A DNA stretch of 64,000 bases from Delphinapterus leucas (GCF_002288925.2 NW_022098044.1:8415936-8479935); one strand, 5' to 3'. Positions 28,945 to 41,445 are shown, counted from the stretch's first letter. Notes: generated by a model from the sequence alone, not told the origin. Numbers and translations: made by a program.

Positions 28945-29735
28945 AAGGTGTCTTGAACTAGGGCAGCTACAGTGAGAGTAGAAAGGAGAGACTAGGAATA
29001 GAATCTACAGAGCTTGTTGATTAACAGGATGTGAGAGGCACGAAGCAGAGAAGAATTTAGGAGTGGCAGCTAGCTGGGGAGAAGGAAAGGGACAGGGGAA
29101 CTCAGGGGACGAAGGTACACTGAGATATATGGAAACCTATCATGGTTTTTCTCAGAGGCCTGGAGACAGGGTCCTCCTTCCTTGTGCTTGTTGCTGCCCA
29201 AATAAAATCAAATTTTATAAACTGAGAAATAAAGAACACAACTGTGTTGCATTCTGTATGTTGTGATCTGTTGAAACAAGAGGCTAAAATCAGACAGCCA
29301 GACATTCTTTCCACTTGAGTGCCAGGATTTCAGCTGGGTTTTTTAAGTTAGCAGCAATTAACACATAAGGATCTGAAGGAGCTTCCGGCAAAGGAGATGT
29401 CAGCTCAGTTTGATGCATTTGTGGGACTCCAGGAGGAGATTTCTAGTAGACGTTTGGATATCTAAAACAAGTATTATGCTTATAAGAATGATCAGAGATG
29501 AAAATATAGATTTGAGAATCACCTGCATTAGCTGAAATCATGGGAACAGGAGAGATCATGCAGAATATGTGGGTGGAGGGGGAAAAAAAGGGCGCCAAGA
29601 ATGGCATCCTGAGTAAACCAACGGTTAAGGGTGGAGACAGAAGAGGAGCTCATCATGCAGGAAAATGAAAAGGAAAAGTTAGAAAGGTGAAAAATCATAA
29701 AAATATATCACAGACCCAGGCAAGGAGAGTGTCAA
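28945..29735 (+). mobile_element. Long ancient interspersed repeat, copy 3, second part
   Basis: Purine-rich continuation: CTTGAACTAGGGCAGCTACA, TAGTAGACGTTTGGATATCT, GATTTGAGAATCACCTGCAT. Similar order of phrases to 19090-19230. Confidence 0.45.
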
Positions 29736-29764
29736 AGAGTTAGGAGTCAACCATCACACCCAGT

Positions 29765-29950
29765 GAAAATGGTCCAGTGGTTAGGACTTCGCCTTCCAAT
29801 GCAGAGGGTGTGGGTTCGATCCCTGGCCGGGGAGATAAGATCCCACATGCCTCGTGGCCAAAAAACCAAAGCATAAAACAGAAGCAATATTGTAACAAAT
29901 ACAATAAAGACTTTAAAAAATGGTCCACATCAAAAAAAAATCTTAAAAAA
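29765..29950 (+). mobile_element. SINE with distinct 3' tail
   Basis: tRNA-like head (GGTTAGGACTTCGCCTTCCA, GGTTCGATCCCTGGCCGGGG) joined to a tail, AGCAATATTGTAACAAATAC, then GACTTTAAAAAATGGTCCAC and A-runs. The same tail occurs in reverse at 50275-50360, so it belongs to the subfamily. Confidence 0.85.
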
Positions 29951-29959
29951 AATGAAATG

Positions 29960-30270
29960 ACAAAGATTTAGCAGTTAGGAGATCTCCAGCAGCCTTAGAG
30001 GTGCTCAGAGGAGTGGTGGCCAAAGCCATCCTATTGTTGCTTGAGGAGTGGCCAGAAATAAGAAAGCAGAGTGAATACTGTGATAGGAAGGAAGAAGAAA
30101 GGGGGACACTTTGAGGCTGACATGGGGTTGAGGACCTCTTTCCTGTTAGGGGAAATATTTACATATTTGTGGGTACCAGGAAAAGGTGCTGGTGGAAGAG
30201 GAGAGTTTGAAGTCACCAGAAAGAAAAGCAAGAGACAGAACAGCAGGATAGTAAGGGAATGAACTGAAGA
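29960..30270 (+). mobile_element. Long ancient interspersed repeat, copy 3, third part
   Basis: GTTGCTTGAGGAGTGGCCAG, TTTCCTGTTAGGGGAAATAT and GGTGGAAGAGGAGAGTTTGA continue the purine-rich family. Confidence 0.4.
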
Positions 30271-30279
30271 GCAAAGGTG

Positions 30280-31030
30280 GAAAACTTAGCCTTGGGAAGA
30301 ACGGAAATGTCCGAGGCGGATGGGAAAAGAATAAGCAGACCTACTTATAACTGGGTTGATCCAGTTTCTGTTGAAACTGAATTGGGAAATCAATAGAGAT
30401 GGGCAAAGTTAAATGAAATGTGTTCATATAATAAGCCTGGTCTATATTTACTTTGCTGTAACCAGAGAGGCAGCCTATTCTAATGATGTGGACTCTGAAA
30501 ACCAGCCTGCTGCTTTGAATTTCACTTCTGGCCATAACATGCTTTTTCATGGAAGGTCATATTTATATCGCTGCAGCAGAATCACAGCAACTGTGCTCAG
30601 TCTCCATGGCTTATTTCAAAGATTCAAAATATGTGGGCCAGATAATTCCAGCTCTTCAATGTCCTTGGAGCCCTAATATTATTTTTATGAACACGACAAC
30701 AGCCTTGATAACGTGGTGTAAACTGGACTAATTTTAGTTATTTATCTTATACTTGACTGCATCAAACTAATATGTGAGACCGCTAATAATAAAGTACAAA
30801 TGGAGATTTAAAATAGATTAAAAAGGGGAAAATCACAACTGTGATAAAAATTTGAAAACTCTTCAGCCTCTACAGTAGTTACAGAAATGTAAATTTGAAA
30901 AATGAAGCACCATCTATTAAATAATCAAAAGCAAAGTCAAATTATTAAATCTATGTGGTGTAGACTTTAGCAGAATGGAAATTGCCAGGGAACATTTAAA
31001 TTGGTTCAGTTCTTTGAATAATTGCCAATA
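30280..31030. other. Intergenic, unassigned
   Basis: No gene or clear repeat. Confidence 0.45.
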
Positions 31031-31039
31031 TGTATTGAT

Positions 31040-31260
31040 CATTTACTCCACCTCAGGCGCTGTTTTAATGAGTAGTCATGTAATCCTCACTTGCCACTCT
31101 GAGGTAGATCATGTCACTGTTATAAATAAATCTCCATTTTCCAAATAAGGAAACTGGAGCACACCGTTAAATAAATTGTCCAAGCAGGTCATGAAGCAAG
31201 TAAGTGGCCAAGCTGTGATTCAAATGACCTAGACTGATTACAAAGCTCTTGCTCTTAACT
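31040..31260 (-). mobile_element. MIR SINE fragment
   Basis: Antisense MIR: CAGGCGCTGTTTTAATGAGT, CCATTTTCCAAATAAGGAAA, GCAAGTAAGTGGCCAAGCTG. Confidence 0.75.
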
Positions 31261-31288
31261 AATATTCTATACCAGCAGGACCCCTTTA

Positions 31289-31415
31289 CAATCCTTTTTT
31301 TTTTTTTGCCATGCCCCGTGGCTTGTGAGATCCTAGTTCCCTGACCAGGGATTGAACCTGGGCCCTCGGCAGTGAAAGGCAGAGTCCTAGCCACTGGACC
31401 ACCAGGGAATTCCCA
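31289..31415 (-). mobile_element. tRNA-derived SINE (short CHR type)
   Basis: T-run, GCCATGCCCCGTGGCTTGTG, CCACTGGACCACCAGGGAATTCCC region. No clear TSD seen. Confidence 0.88.
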
Positions 31416-32473
31416 ACATTCTTAAAAATTATTGGGCCCTTCATGATAAGAACACTCAACAAACCCACAGCTAACATACTCAATAATAAAAGACTAAAGA
31501 CTTTCCCCTAATATCAGGAACAAGACAAGGATGTCTACTTTCACCACTGCTGGTCAACAACACTATACAGGAAGTCCTAGCCAGAGCCATTTGTCAAGAA
31601 AAAGAAATAAAGGAATCCAAATTGGAAAGGAAGAAGTAAAATTAACAGATAATATGATCCTGTATATAGAATATCTCAAAAAATACACACACAAAAATCT
31701 GAGATAATGAATTCAGCAAAGTTGGAGGATCTAAGATCAACACTCAGAAACCAGCTATATTTCTATATATTAGGAACAAGCAATCTGAAAATAAAATTTT
31801 TTTAAACAATTCCATTTGTAATAGCATCAAAAATAATAAAAACAGTTAGGAATAAATTTAGCCAAGTTGGTGCAAGACTTGTGCACTGAAAACTACAAAA
31901 CATTGCTGAAAAAAAATAAAGATCTAAATAAATGGAAAGACGTTCTGGGATCATGGATTAAAAGACTTAATACCTTTAAGATGGCAATACTACCCATTAC
32001 AATCTACACAGTCAATGTAATCCCTACAAAGATTCAAATGACTTTTTTTTTGTTTTTGCAGAAATTGACACACTGATTATAAAATTAATAAGGAATTGCA
32101 AGGGGCTCTGAATAGCCAAAACAACCTTGAAAAAGAAAAACAAAGTTGGAGGACTCACATTTCCCAATTTCAAAACTTACTATAAAGCTACAGGAATCAA
32201 GACAGTGTGGTACTGGCATAGGGATAGATATATAAATAATTAGAATAGAATAGAGAGTCCAGAAATAAGTCAAAAAATCTATGATTAATTGATTTTCAAC
32301 AAAAGTGCCAAGACCATTCAATGGTGGAAAGAATAGTCATTTCAACAAATGGTGCTGGGACAACTGGATATCCACATGCAAAAGAATGAAGTTAGTACTC
32401 TACCTCATACCATATATAATAATTAATCAAAATGGATCATAGACCTAAATGTAAGAGCTAAAATTATAAAACT

Positions 32474-32511
32474 TTTTTTAATTGAAGAATATTTGATTTA
32501 CAATGATACAT
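32474..32511 (-). mobile_element. Ultra-short L1 3'-end insertion
   Basis: T-run plus ATTTGATTTACAATGATACA resembles an antisense L1 tail of the 20482 type, only 38 bases long. It is bracketed by AAAATTATAAAACT at 32460-32473 and 32512-32525, a perfect 14-bp duplication, inside older L1. Confidence 0.75.
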
Positions 32512-32664
32512 AAAATTATAAAACTCTTATAAAAAAACATAGGGGTAAATCTTCATGCTTTGGATTTGGCAAGAGATTCTTAGAAATGACACCAAAAACA
32601 TAAACAACAACAAAAAAAAACTAGGCAAATTGATTTAATCAAAATTAAAAGCTTTTCGCACAGA

Positions 32665-32935
32665 TGTAAAAAACAAACTAGTGGTTACCAGAGGAGAGAG
32701 GGAAAGGGGAAGGGCAAGTTAGGGGTAGGGGACTAAAAGATACAAACTACTGTGTATAAAGTAGATAAGCAAAAAACATATATTGTATAGTACAGGGGAT
32801 TATAGCTATTATCTTGTAATAACATTTAATGAAGTATAATCTGTAAAAATACTGAATCACTATGCTGTATACCTGAAACTAACATAATATTGTAAATCAA
32901 CTATACTTCAATAATAAATAAATAGGTAAACAAAA
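32665..32935 (+). mobile_element. 5'-truncated L1 tail within older L1
   Basis: ACTAGTGGTTACCAGAGGAG, TATGCTGTATACCTGAAACT and CAACTATACTTCAATAATAA are a cetartiodactyl L1 3' end in sense. The host L1 resumes at about 32935, with a degenerate duplication of AAAATTAAAAGCTTTT on either side. Confidence 0.8.
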
Positions 32936-34015
32936 TTTTAAACTTTTGTACATCAAAAGATACTACTAAGAAATCAACTATATTCCAATAAAAATTCATT
33001 TAAAACAATGTACTAACAAGAAAGTAAGAATACAACTTACAAAATGGGAGAAAATATTTATAAAACATATATCTGATAAAGGTCTAGTATCCAGAATATA
33101 TAAAGAACTCTTAGAACCCTACAACAAAAAGACAACCCAATTTAAAAACGAGCAAAGGGTTTGAATAGACATTTCTCCAAAGAAGATATACAAATGGCCA
33201 GTAAATATATGAAAAGATGCTCATCATTAATCATTATGGAAATGCAAATCAATACTACAAATGAGATACCACTTCACACCCACTAGGATAACTACAATTT
33301 TTTAAAAAAAAAAAGGAAAATAACAAGTGTTGAGGATGTGGAGAAATTGGAACCCTCATACATTGCCGATGGGACTGTAAAATGATGCAGCTGCTGTAAA
33401 AAACACTTTGTCAAAAAAACAAACAAGAAAGTCACCACTTTGTCACTTCCTCAAAACAGTAAGCATAAAATTATCATTTGACCCAGAACTTCTACTCTTA
33501 GGTATCATACCCCAAGAAATTAAAAACATGTATTCCAAGAAATACTTGTACATGAATGTTCACAGTAGCTAAAAGGTGGAAACAACCCAAATACCCATCA
33601 AATGATGAATGAATAAAAAAAATATGTCATATCATACAATGGAACATTATTCAATCATAAAAAGGAATGAAGTGCTGATACATGCTATCGTGTGGGTGAA
33701 CCTCAAAAACATTATGATAAGTGAAAGGAAGGTCACAGATTGGATAATTCCGTTTATATGAAACGTCCAAAATAGGCAAATCCATAGAGACAGAAAGCAG
33801 ACTAGCAGTTACCAGGGCCTGAGGGGAGGGAAGAATGGGGAGTGACTGTTTAATGAGTACAGAGTTTCCATTTGAGGTGATGAAAGAAAATGTCTTAGAA
33901 CTAAATAGAGGTCATGGTCGCACAACACAGTGGACTAAATGCCACCAAATTATGCACTTTAAAATGGTTAATTTTGTGTCATGAATTTTACTTCAATTTT
34001 TAAAATTTATTCATT

Positions 34016-34640
34016 AAAGAAAGTATTGAGCACCCCAACAGCTTTTGTTTATGTGGGTCTATCTATCGATATTTGTTGTGTTGGAAATTTAAACTGGAAA
34101 ATTTTAAATATCTTCATTCACTTAAAAATAACAACAAAAAGGACTATATAGAAATAAATATTAAAAATTTAAAATAATGACAGGTAACATTTTTATTTAA
34201 AATAACTATATTTTCTACAATAGAAATTAGTGAGAAGATAGTATTGTTTTACATTTTTGAAAATCTCTTTAATGTCTGACTTAATAGAAGACAGCTGAAT
34301 TCTCTGCTTCTGAGTTCAATCTGTTACAGGATCACACTGTCAGGCAGCCTTTGGAAAACCTCACTGTACACTCCTGAGAGAATGAGAGCGAAAAAGGCAA
34401 GTATTGTCCTCCTGTTATTATGAAAGTAGTTTTGACCTCACAGATACCCTGAAAGGATCTCCAAGAACCCCAGGGGCCCCAGGCATATTTACAAAATTGC
34501 TGCTGAAACAGGGAGGGCCCACTTCATGGGCACAGGACCAGTGGAGGCACACAGAGCCCTGTGCTCTAAAGAGCCCCACATTTGGGGTTTAATGCTCTGT
34601 AGTCGCCATCATGAAGTTCTTAAGAATTTAATCTTTGAAT
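34016..34640. mobile_element. Probable ancient repeat (family unassigned)
   Basis: AGTAGTTTTGACCTCACAGA and CCTGAAAGGATCTCCAAGAA are phrases from a dispersed old mammalian element. Boundaries and class uncertain. Confidence 0.35.
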
Positions 34641-37235
34641 TTGTGTTTCATAAGTGAAATCCAGTGGGACAATGGGGCATGCACCAGAGGCTTGGAGCCT
34701 TGGCTCATGCACTGTCCCCCACTTCTGATGACTCCCTGCCTCCCAGGGACCAGCTTGAGCCACCCACTCCCCCCACCTTGGTGCGTTGGGCCTTACCTGG
34801 CCTGCCTTCCTGCCCAGCAACCACTGGCACCCCCGTTCCTGGTGGGAGCCTTGGCTAGGGCATGGGAAGGATCAGAGTTGGGCACAGTGCACTCGGTGGT
34901 GGCTCAGGCAGCTGACCTCACCCCAGAGTAGAAACACCCTGGCCTCGGGGCAAACCTCTCACCCCTCCCCAAATCTAGATACCTACCACGTCGTGGCACG
35001 AAGATTGCAATACCTTTGATGTTCTCCCATTCCTGTGGGTGAGGGCAACTGGCCTATGGGAAGGGGACATTGCTGGTCTCGCCAGGGAAGGGAACCTGGC
35101 AGCTGCTGTGCCCCGTGCATGCCTGCTGCCAAGGAGACTGCCCCCTAGGGAGCCTGTGAGGTCTGCACTCAGCCTGCCAGTAGCCCTGGGCCCAGGGGAA
35201 CCTGACATTAAATAGCAAATTAGAAACACCAGGACAGGTGGAGGGAGGATCGGGGAGGGAGAGACAGTGAACAAAAGAGAAAAGCTTTTTATTTTAGTAC
35301 CTTTGTGGAACTTATTTACTGCTGTTTGAACCAGGGCCCCCATTTTCATTTTATATGGGATGGCAAATTACATAGCTGGTCCTGTATGTAGACTCAGGAA
35401 ATAATTAAGACACTTGAGTGTTCCTGCCCTCGGTCCTAATAAACCTACAAGAGTAAATTATCCTAAGTGAATGAATTCAAAGGGGAATTAAAAACTATAA
35501 ATAAAGGTACTTAGAACAGATGTATGTATTTATAGTCAAAAATAATAATCTATGATTGATAATAGAAAAATGACTGAGAAAAATTAGTTTTCCTTTACCC
35601 TCTAAAATCTGTTCCTCCCCTAATCTTCTTCATCTCATCTCTGTCCACTGAAAAGAACTAGAAATAATGACCAATCCTGAAGAAATGAGCTTCCTTAGAG
35701 GCCAGATTCTGGTTTCTAAATATATTTCCTATTAAAGGGAACCGAGGCTCCTTAGAGAAACGGCTGATTCCAGGTCTAGGGCAGCAGATGTACATCTTGA
35801 CATACTACAAAGCAAGGAAGCTCTTAAAGATGATTGCCAACGGGTCATAAGACTCAGAAACCCAGTACTTTCAACAATTCCTGGCAATTAATATGCCTAG
35901 ACACCAAAAGTGAAAACAAGCCTGTGTGGATGTGTGGAAAGGTGAAACTGGAACAGTGTTGGCTATCTGCTTACCCTCTGTATTCAAAACCTGATAGCAA
36001 AGGACTGTCATTCATCTTCTAGCTCAATACCTGGAACATGGCTCCAAAAAATGGTTACTGTTTGGGTGGGTAGATAGATGGTTGCATGATGAATAGAATG
36101 GAAAGGTAAGAGAAACTATAAAATTGTTTTACTAATAAATAAAAGGATGATTGTGGAGAGTAGCAATGCCAGGAGCTTTCTCTTCAAATTCTATTCAAGT
36201 AGCTAGAAAAATTCCTAAAATGAACTATTTCCAGCAACAAAAGTTTACAAGTTGGTAAAATCAAGAAAAAATAAAAGAGAGAAAGAGGGCTGCAAATTTC
36301 GTTGCACTATACTCAGAAGTGCCAAAGAAATGTAGCTCTTTTATTTATCTTTAAGCAATCCGACCCTACTGGGTCCCACTGATTAGGTGGCACGGAAACA
36401 TGTATTTTAGTCCGTTCTAGTACAATTAGTCCCAGTCAGAAATGGGACCAATCCCTTTTAGTAAGGCTGCTTCAGAGTCAAAACAACTCAATCTGTCAGA
36501 TTCCACCCTTCTCCTCCAGCTTATCTCTAAGGTAGCACTTGGTTACAGGGAAGGGGCCCTGGTGACCTCAAGATATCGTGGCCTCATGCTGGCCCTTTGC
36601 TCTGTGGGGGCTGGTGACCACTGAGGCGCAGCTGGCCTTGGCCCTGGCTTCTGGTGTCCACAGCTGACCCCTGCAGTTGCTCTAACCTGTAACCTAGTTT
36701 TATTTATCTTGCTCAGAGCCTGAGGGCTGCTCTCCAGCTGGCTTGACCCCACCGTAGCTTTCGCTGAGCCATGGGCTCCACTGAGCTTTCACTGAGCCAT
36801 GGGCGCTACCACATTGTCCATCTGGCCCCTGACCAGGAGGTCCAGGCAGTGGGGTCACCTCACCACCACCACCACCCCGCAGCAGATCCATGGCAGGGCT
36901 GCTGGCTCTCAATTCTACATTCCGAGGGGGCTAAAAGAGGCTCAGGAATGAACACTGCATCTTTTCTCTGGCCACCCTAATTTTAGACCAATCTAAATAG
37001 TCACTCTTTCCTGCTCTGGGAAGATAAGCCTCCTGTCTTAGGGAAGCCTGCATGGGAACACTATTTAAGAGGGAAATAAAATACATCCATTTATTGTGTG
37101 CAAAAATATCGTCACCAATATGTAAACAAGCAAAAACTAATCTAAGGATGATGACAGTAAAAAGCAGTAAGAGCCTAAGGAAAACTTCTTGACTAAATCA
37201 TCCAGAAGAAATGTAACAATTTGGAGAACAAATCT
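34640..37235. other. Intergenic, no gene recognised
   Basis: GC-richer at 34650-35180 and 36540-36900. Short features only: a CACCACC tract at 36861-36877 and a 28-bp tandem duplication starting at 36756. None of the short open frames resembles a known protein. Confidence 0.5.
36756..36806 (+). repeat. 28-bp tandem duplication
   Basis: AGCTTTCGCTGAGCCATGGG at 36756 is repeated as AGCTTTCACTGAGCCATGGG at 36784, one base different over 20. Confidence 0.9.
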
Positions 37236-37239
37236 TCAA

Positions 37240-38035
37240 CATTTTTCTGGCAACTCAAAGTCTAACACACACACCAAAAGGTGCACAAATCCTAAGAGTA
37301 TAGTTCAGTGAATTTTCAAAAGTGGGTCTACACTTCTGCAATACCCAGATCTGGAAATAAAACATCAACAGCACCCAGAAGACTGCCTCACATCATTTTC
37401 ATACCTTGACTTATAACACCACAGATTAGTTTCTTGTTTTTGAACTTTACATATGCAGGATTACACAGTATGTACTCTTTGGGGTTTGGCTCCTTTTATT
37501 CAATATTATGTTTGCAGGATTCATCTATGCTCTTGTATCAGTTCGTTCTGTGTAGATTTCCATTGTGATAATATGTCACAATTTACATTTCTGTCCATTG
37601 AAGATGAACACTTGGGTGCTCTCTAGTTTTCATTTATTACAAATTGTACTCCTATGAACATTCTTGGGCATGTCTTTTGGTGAACATACGTACATATTTC
37701 TGTTGGGAATATCCCTAAGAGTGGAATCTCTGGGTCATAGATTATGTGTATATTCATCTTTAGGAGATGATGCCAAATAATGTTTCAAAATGGTTGTATC
37801 AAGTTACACTCCCATCAGGAGACTATGAACACTCTGATTGTTCTGCATCCTTATCAGCACTTGTTATTGTCAGCCATTTAATTTTTAGCCGTTGAGGTCC
37901 TGGTATAGCTGTATCTCATTATGGTGTTAGTTTGCATTTCCTTGACGATGATGATGTTGAACAACTTTTTGTGTGCTTCTTGGCGTAACCTCATTAATGA
38001 AGTGCCAATCCAAGTCTCTTGCCCCTTTTTAAAAC
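37240..38035 (-). mobile_element. Old L1 3' fragment (L1M type), first part
   Basis: Antisense L1M: ATAGTTCAGTGAATTTTCAA, TTGGGAATATCCCTAAGAGT, GGATCCATAG-like contexts. Interrupted by a SINE at 38036 and resumes at 38379. Confidence 0.8.
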
Positions 38036-38378
38036 ATTTTGTTTATTTATTTATTTTTGGCTGCGTTGGGTCTTTGTTGCTGCATGCGAGCTTTCTCTAG
38101 TTGTGGCGAGCGGAGGCTACTCTTTGTTGTGGTGTGCGGGCTTCTCATTGCGGTGGCTTCTCTTGTTGCGGAGCACGGGATCTAGGCACGCGGGCTTCAG
38201 TAGTTGTGGCACACAGGCTCAGTAGTTGTGGCTCGCAGGCTCTAGAGCGCAGGCTCAGTAGCTGTGGCACACGGGCTTAGTTGCTTTGCAGCATGTGGGA
38301 TCTTCCTGGACCAGGGCTCGAACCTGTGTCCCCTGAACTGGCAGGCAGGTTCTTAACCATTGCGCCACCACGGAAGCC
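38036..38378 (-). mobile_element. Long CHR-type SINE
   Basis: From TTTATTTATTTATTTTTGGC to CCACCACGGAAGCCC on the minus strand. It splits the old L1; CTCTTGCCC occurs on both sides (near 38018 and 38379), consistent with a TSD. Confidence 0.93.
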
Positions 38379-38730
38379 CTCTTGCCCATTTTTTATTCAA
38401 TTGGCTTCCTTTCTCTTATCAATTTACACATTTTGGATGACAGTCCTTTGTCAGATATATGTATGGCAAATATCTTTTCCAATCTATAGCTTGATTTTTC
38501 ATTCTCTTAATTTGTATCTTTTGATAAACAGAAGTTCTTAATTTTAATATAGGCCAATTCATTAACTTTATTTGATGGGTAAAGTGCTTTATACTTCCTT
38601 TTTAAAAAAATTTTGCCTGCTCCAATATCTTCTCCTTTGTTTTCTGCTATAAGAATTTCTTTTTTGGTCCTTTTACATTTAGATCTGGAATGGATTTTTT
38701 TCATATCATGTGAGGTTCATGAGCTGTGAA
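38379..38730 (-). mobile_element. Old L1 3' fragment, second part
   Basis: GACAGTCCTTTGTCAGATAT and CAGAAGTTCTTAATTTTAAT continue the antisense L1M sequence. Confidence 0.8.
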
Positions 38731-38734
38731 AGCA

Positions 38735-39380
38735 TTAAAAGAGGACATATATCCAAGAACAACAGACAAGTTTTTAAATTATTATAAAAATTAATACCAG
38801 ACTACTTAAAGTCACTATTAGAAGCAGTGGAAGTAAAAATTGACACAGTAGAAAATCAGTCAGAATGTAAAAGAACTCCAAAAGAAAAATGTACAGTAAA
38901 ACAAAACAAAACAAAACTGGAGAAAATCACTGAACTCCTATTGTAAGCAGAAAGGTTTCCATATACTGTATTTAATCAATTCTAAATGTATATTTTCTTC
39001 CCATTTTAACAGCTCTAAAATCAGAATGCATCTTATAACTGATATGTGTCATTCAGCTGAGAAAAAAATAAAACTATAGGTTTAGTCAAATAGAAAATAC
39101 TAATGAAATCCTATCAAAGTGGTAAATGATAAATATATATTTCTAAATAAGTCTGAAAGAATTCTTTCAATAAGTATAAAACAAGAATCTTAGGTGATAA
39201 AAAAATTCATTGTGTATTAGTTTAATTGGAAGCCTTGTTTGTTTCTTAGCAGTATATAAAATATGTTCTTATAATCACTGGTGTCCTGGATTTGCAGAGA
39301 TACAGTATTAACTAATTTATCCCATACAATAATCTAAAGACGTAAACGTTGCTTGAAAAATGAAGAAATGTGTAGAGAAA
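38735..39380. other. Intergenic, unassigned
   Basis: A-rich sequence, possibly old L1, but not assignable. No gene. Confidence 0.4.
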
Positions 39381-39398
39381 ATTAATAAAGCCATAATT

Positions 39399-39615
39399 GG
39401 GCTTCCCTGGTGGCGCAGTGGTTGAGAGTCTGCCTGCCGATGCTGGGGACATGGGTTCGTGCCCCGGTCCGGGAAGGTCCCACATGCCGCGGAGCGGCTG
39501 GACCCGTGAGCCATGGCCGCTAAGCCTGCGCGTCCGGAGCCTGTGCTCCGCAACGGGAGAGGCCGCAACAGTGAGAGACCCGCATACCGCAAAGAAAAAA
39601 TAATAATAATAAATA
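39399..39615 (+). mobile_element. CpG-rich CHR SINE (young copy)
   Basis: GGGCTTCCCTGGTGGCGCAG head, intact A box (39411-39421) and GGTTCGTGCCC B box. Perfect 15-bp TSD AATAAAGCCATAATT at 39384-39398 and 39616-39630. Closely similar to 27759-27977 but without its internal duplication. Confidence 0.95.
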
Positions 39616-39630
39616 AATAAAGCCATAATT

Positions 39631-40245
39631 AGTAACTGATCTAGCCAGAATTTAGATCCAGGCTTTCCACAGCATTTATCACAGAACTCCTAGACAACAG
39701 AAAATAGCATCTGAACTCCAGACCTCAGGAAACTCCAGGAAGATTTTCCAACCCTCAACAGTCAATAACTAAAGATATAAAGGTAATTTGAGAGGGAAAA
39801 GATGAGTTTATACATAAACAGAGTCCTTATTAAAATTGCCAGGAATCCTCTCATTTTTATGTAGATTTGAAATCTTCCACAATAAAAAGTAAAAACAAAA
39901 ATTTCTTTATGTCAGAGACTGCGACATGGTTGTTTCAACTGCAAATAGTTTGCAGGTTTTCCCAGCAGGGATGGCTTTCTTGAATTCAAGTCAGATTGCC
40001 TTTACTTCTTCTGAGGACCCGGTCAAGCCCAGATGCAGTGGAACCGCATCTACAGGGCTTGGTGGTAGGGAAGCGGGCAAGGGTCAGGTTGATTCCAAAG
40101 GATTGTTTTCTCAGCAAGGCTGTCATTCATAGAACAAGGCAACACCAAGACATTCTCAGGTCTGCAAAGTCTCAGAAAACTTACTAATCAAATGCTTATT
40201 CTCCCTAATTTGCTCAAAGACATATATTTGTTTTAAAACACTTAA
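39631..40245. other. Intergenic, unassigned
   Basis: No gene or assignable repeat. Confidence 0.45.
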
Positions 40246-40249
40246 AGAG

Positions 40250-40485
40250 AGCTCTCACCATGTGTCAGGCAGTATTTTAAGTGCTTTATTACATTATCTT
40301 CGTAGCAACTCTGTAAAGTAGATGTAATAATTCCCATTTTATAGGTAAGGAGACTGAGGCATACAGAGGTTAAGCAACTTGCCCAAGGTCACACAATCAG
40401 TAAGGGGCAGAGCCGGAATTCAAACCCAGGCCGTGTGGCTCCAGAGTGTGTGCTCTACACTTCGTGCTATCCCACTTCGAACTGT
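40250..40485 (-). mobile_element. MIR SINE, nearly full length
   Basis: CCATTTTATAGGTAAGGAGA, AACTTGCCCAAGGTCACACA, GGAATTCAAACCCAGGCCGT and GTGTGCTCTACACTTCGTGC: the best-preserved MIR in the window. Confidence 0.9.
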
Positions 40486-40503
40486 TGGCTGCTTCTTTTT
40501 TGT

Positions 40504-40830
40504 TTTTTTAACTTTATTGGAGTATAGCTGCTTTACAACGTTGTGTTAGTTTCTGCTGTACAGCAAAGTGAATCAGCTCTATGTTTACATGTATCCCCTC
40601 TTTTTTAGATTTCCTTCCCATTTAGGTCACCACAGAGCACTGAGTAGAGTTTCCTGTGCTATACAGTAGGTCCTTATTAGTTATCTATTTTATACATAGT
40701 ATCAATAGTGTATATAAATCAATCCCAATCTCCCAATTCATCCCACCCCTCCTTCCCTGTTGGTATCCATACATTTGTTCTCTACGCCTGTGTCTCTATT
40801 TCTTTTCTTTTTCGTGTGTGTGCCAATTTT
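40504..40830 (-). mobile_element. 5'-truncated L1 3' end
   Basis: Antisense tail: ACTTTATTGGAGTATAGCTG, CCTGTGCTATACAGTAGGTC, TCTCTACGCCTGTGTCTC. A second L1 tail follows directly at 40835. Confidence 0.88.
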
Positions 40831-40834
40831 TTTA

Positions 40835-41445
40835 AATAGATCTTTATTGGAGTATAATTGCTTCACAATGCTCTGTTAGTTTCTGTTGTGCACCAAAGTG
40901 AATCAGCCATATGCATACACATGCCCCCATATCCCCTCCCTCTTGAGCCTCCCTCCCATCCTCCCTATCCCACCCCTCTAGGTGGTCACAGAGCACTGAG
41001 CCGACCTCCCTGTGCTGTGCTGCTGCTGCTTTGTAAATAAGATGGTCTATACCATTTTTTTCAGATTCCGCATATATGCGTTAATATATGATATTTGTTT
41101 TTCTCGTTCTGACTTGCTTCACTCTGTATGACAGTCTCTAGGTCCATCCACGTCTCTGCAAATGACCCAATTTCATTCCTTTTTATGGCTGAGTAATATT
41201 CCACTGAATATATGTACCACATCTTCTTTAGCCGTTCCTTTGTCTGTGGACATTTAGGTTGTTTCCGTGACCTGGCTATTGTAAATAGTGCTGCAATGAA
41301 CATTGGGGTGCATGTGTCTTTCTGAATTATGGTTTTCTCAGGGTATATGCCCAGTAGTGGGATTGCTGGGTCACATGGTAGTTCTATTTTTCGTTTTTTA
41401 AGGAACCTCTATACTACTCTCCATAGTGGCTGTGCAACCAGGGTG
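40835..41445 (-). mobile_element. 5'-truncated L1, 3' UTR and ORF2 C-terminus
   Basis: Antisense tail TCTTTATTGGAGTATAATTG followed upstream by the ORF2 end: the minus-strand frame 41303-41061 reads MFIAALFTIARSRKQPKCPQ and KKMWYIYSVEYYSAIKRNE, the conserved C-terminal part of L1 ORF2p. The element is cut off at about 41445, so it is dead on arrival. Confidence 0.93.

Larger units (their letters stand above)
31438..34015 (+). mobile_element. Old L1 ORF2-to-3' fragment with nested insertions
   Basis: Sense L1: GGAACAAGACAAGGATGTCT, CACTGCTGGTCAACAACACT (the reverse-transcriptase region), ACTCTTAGAACCCTACAAC, and GAAATGCAAATCAATACTAC near the ORF2 end. Reading frames are broken by many stops, so it is inactive. 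It is interrupted by a 38-bp L1 micro-insertion at 32474 and by a separate L1 tail at about 32665-32935. Confidence 0.9.

Noticed and set aside
41061..41303. 80-codon frame resembling a real protein
   Set aside because: Recognised as the C-terminal piece of L1 ORF2 in a 5'-truncated element.
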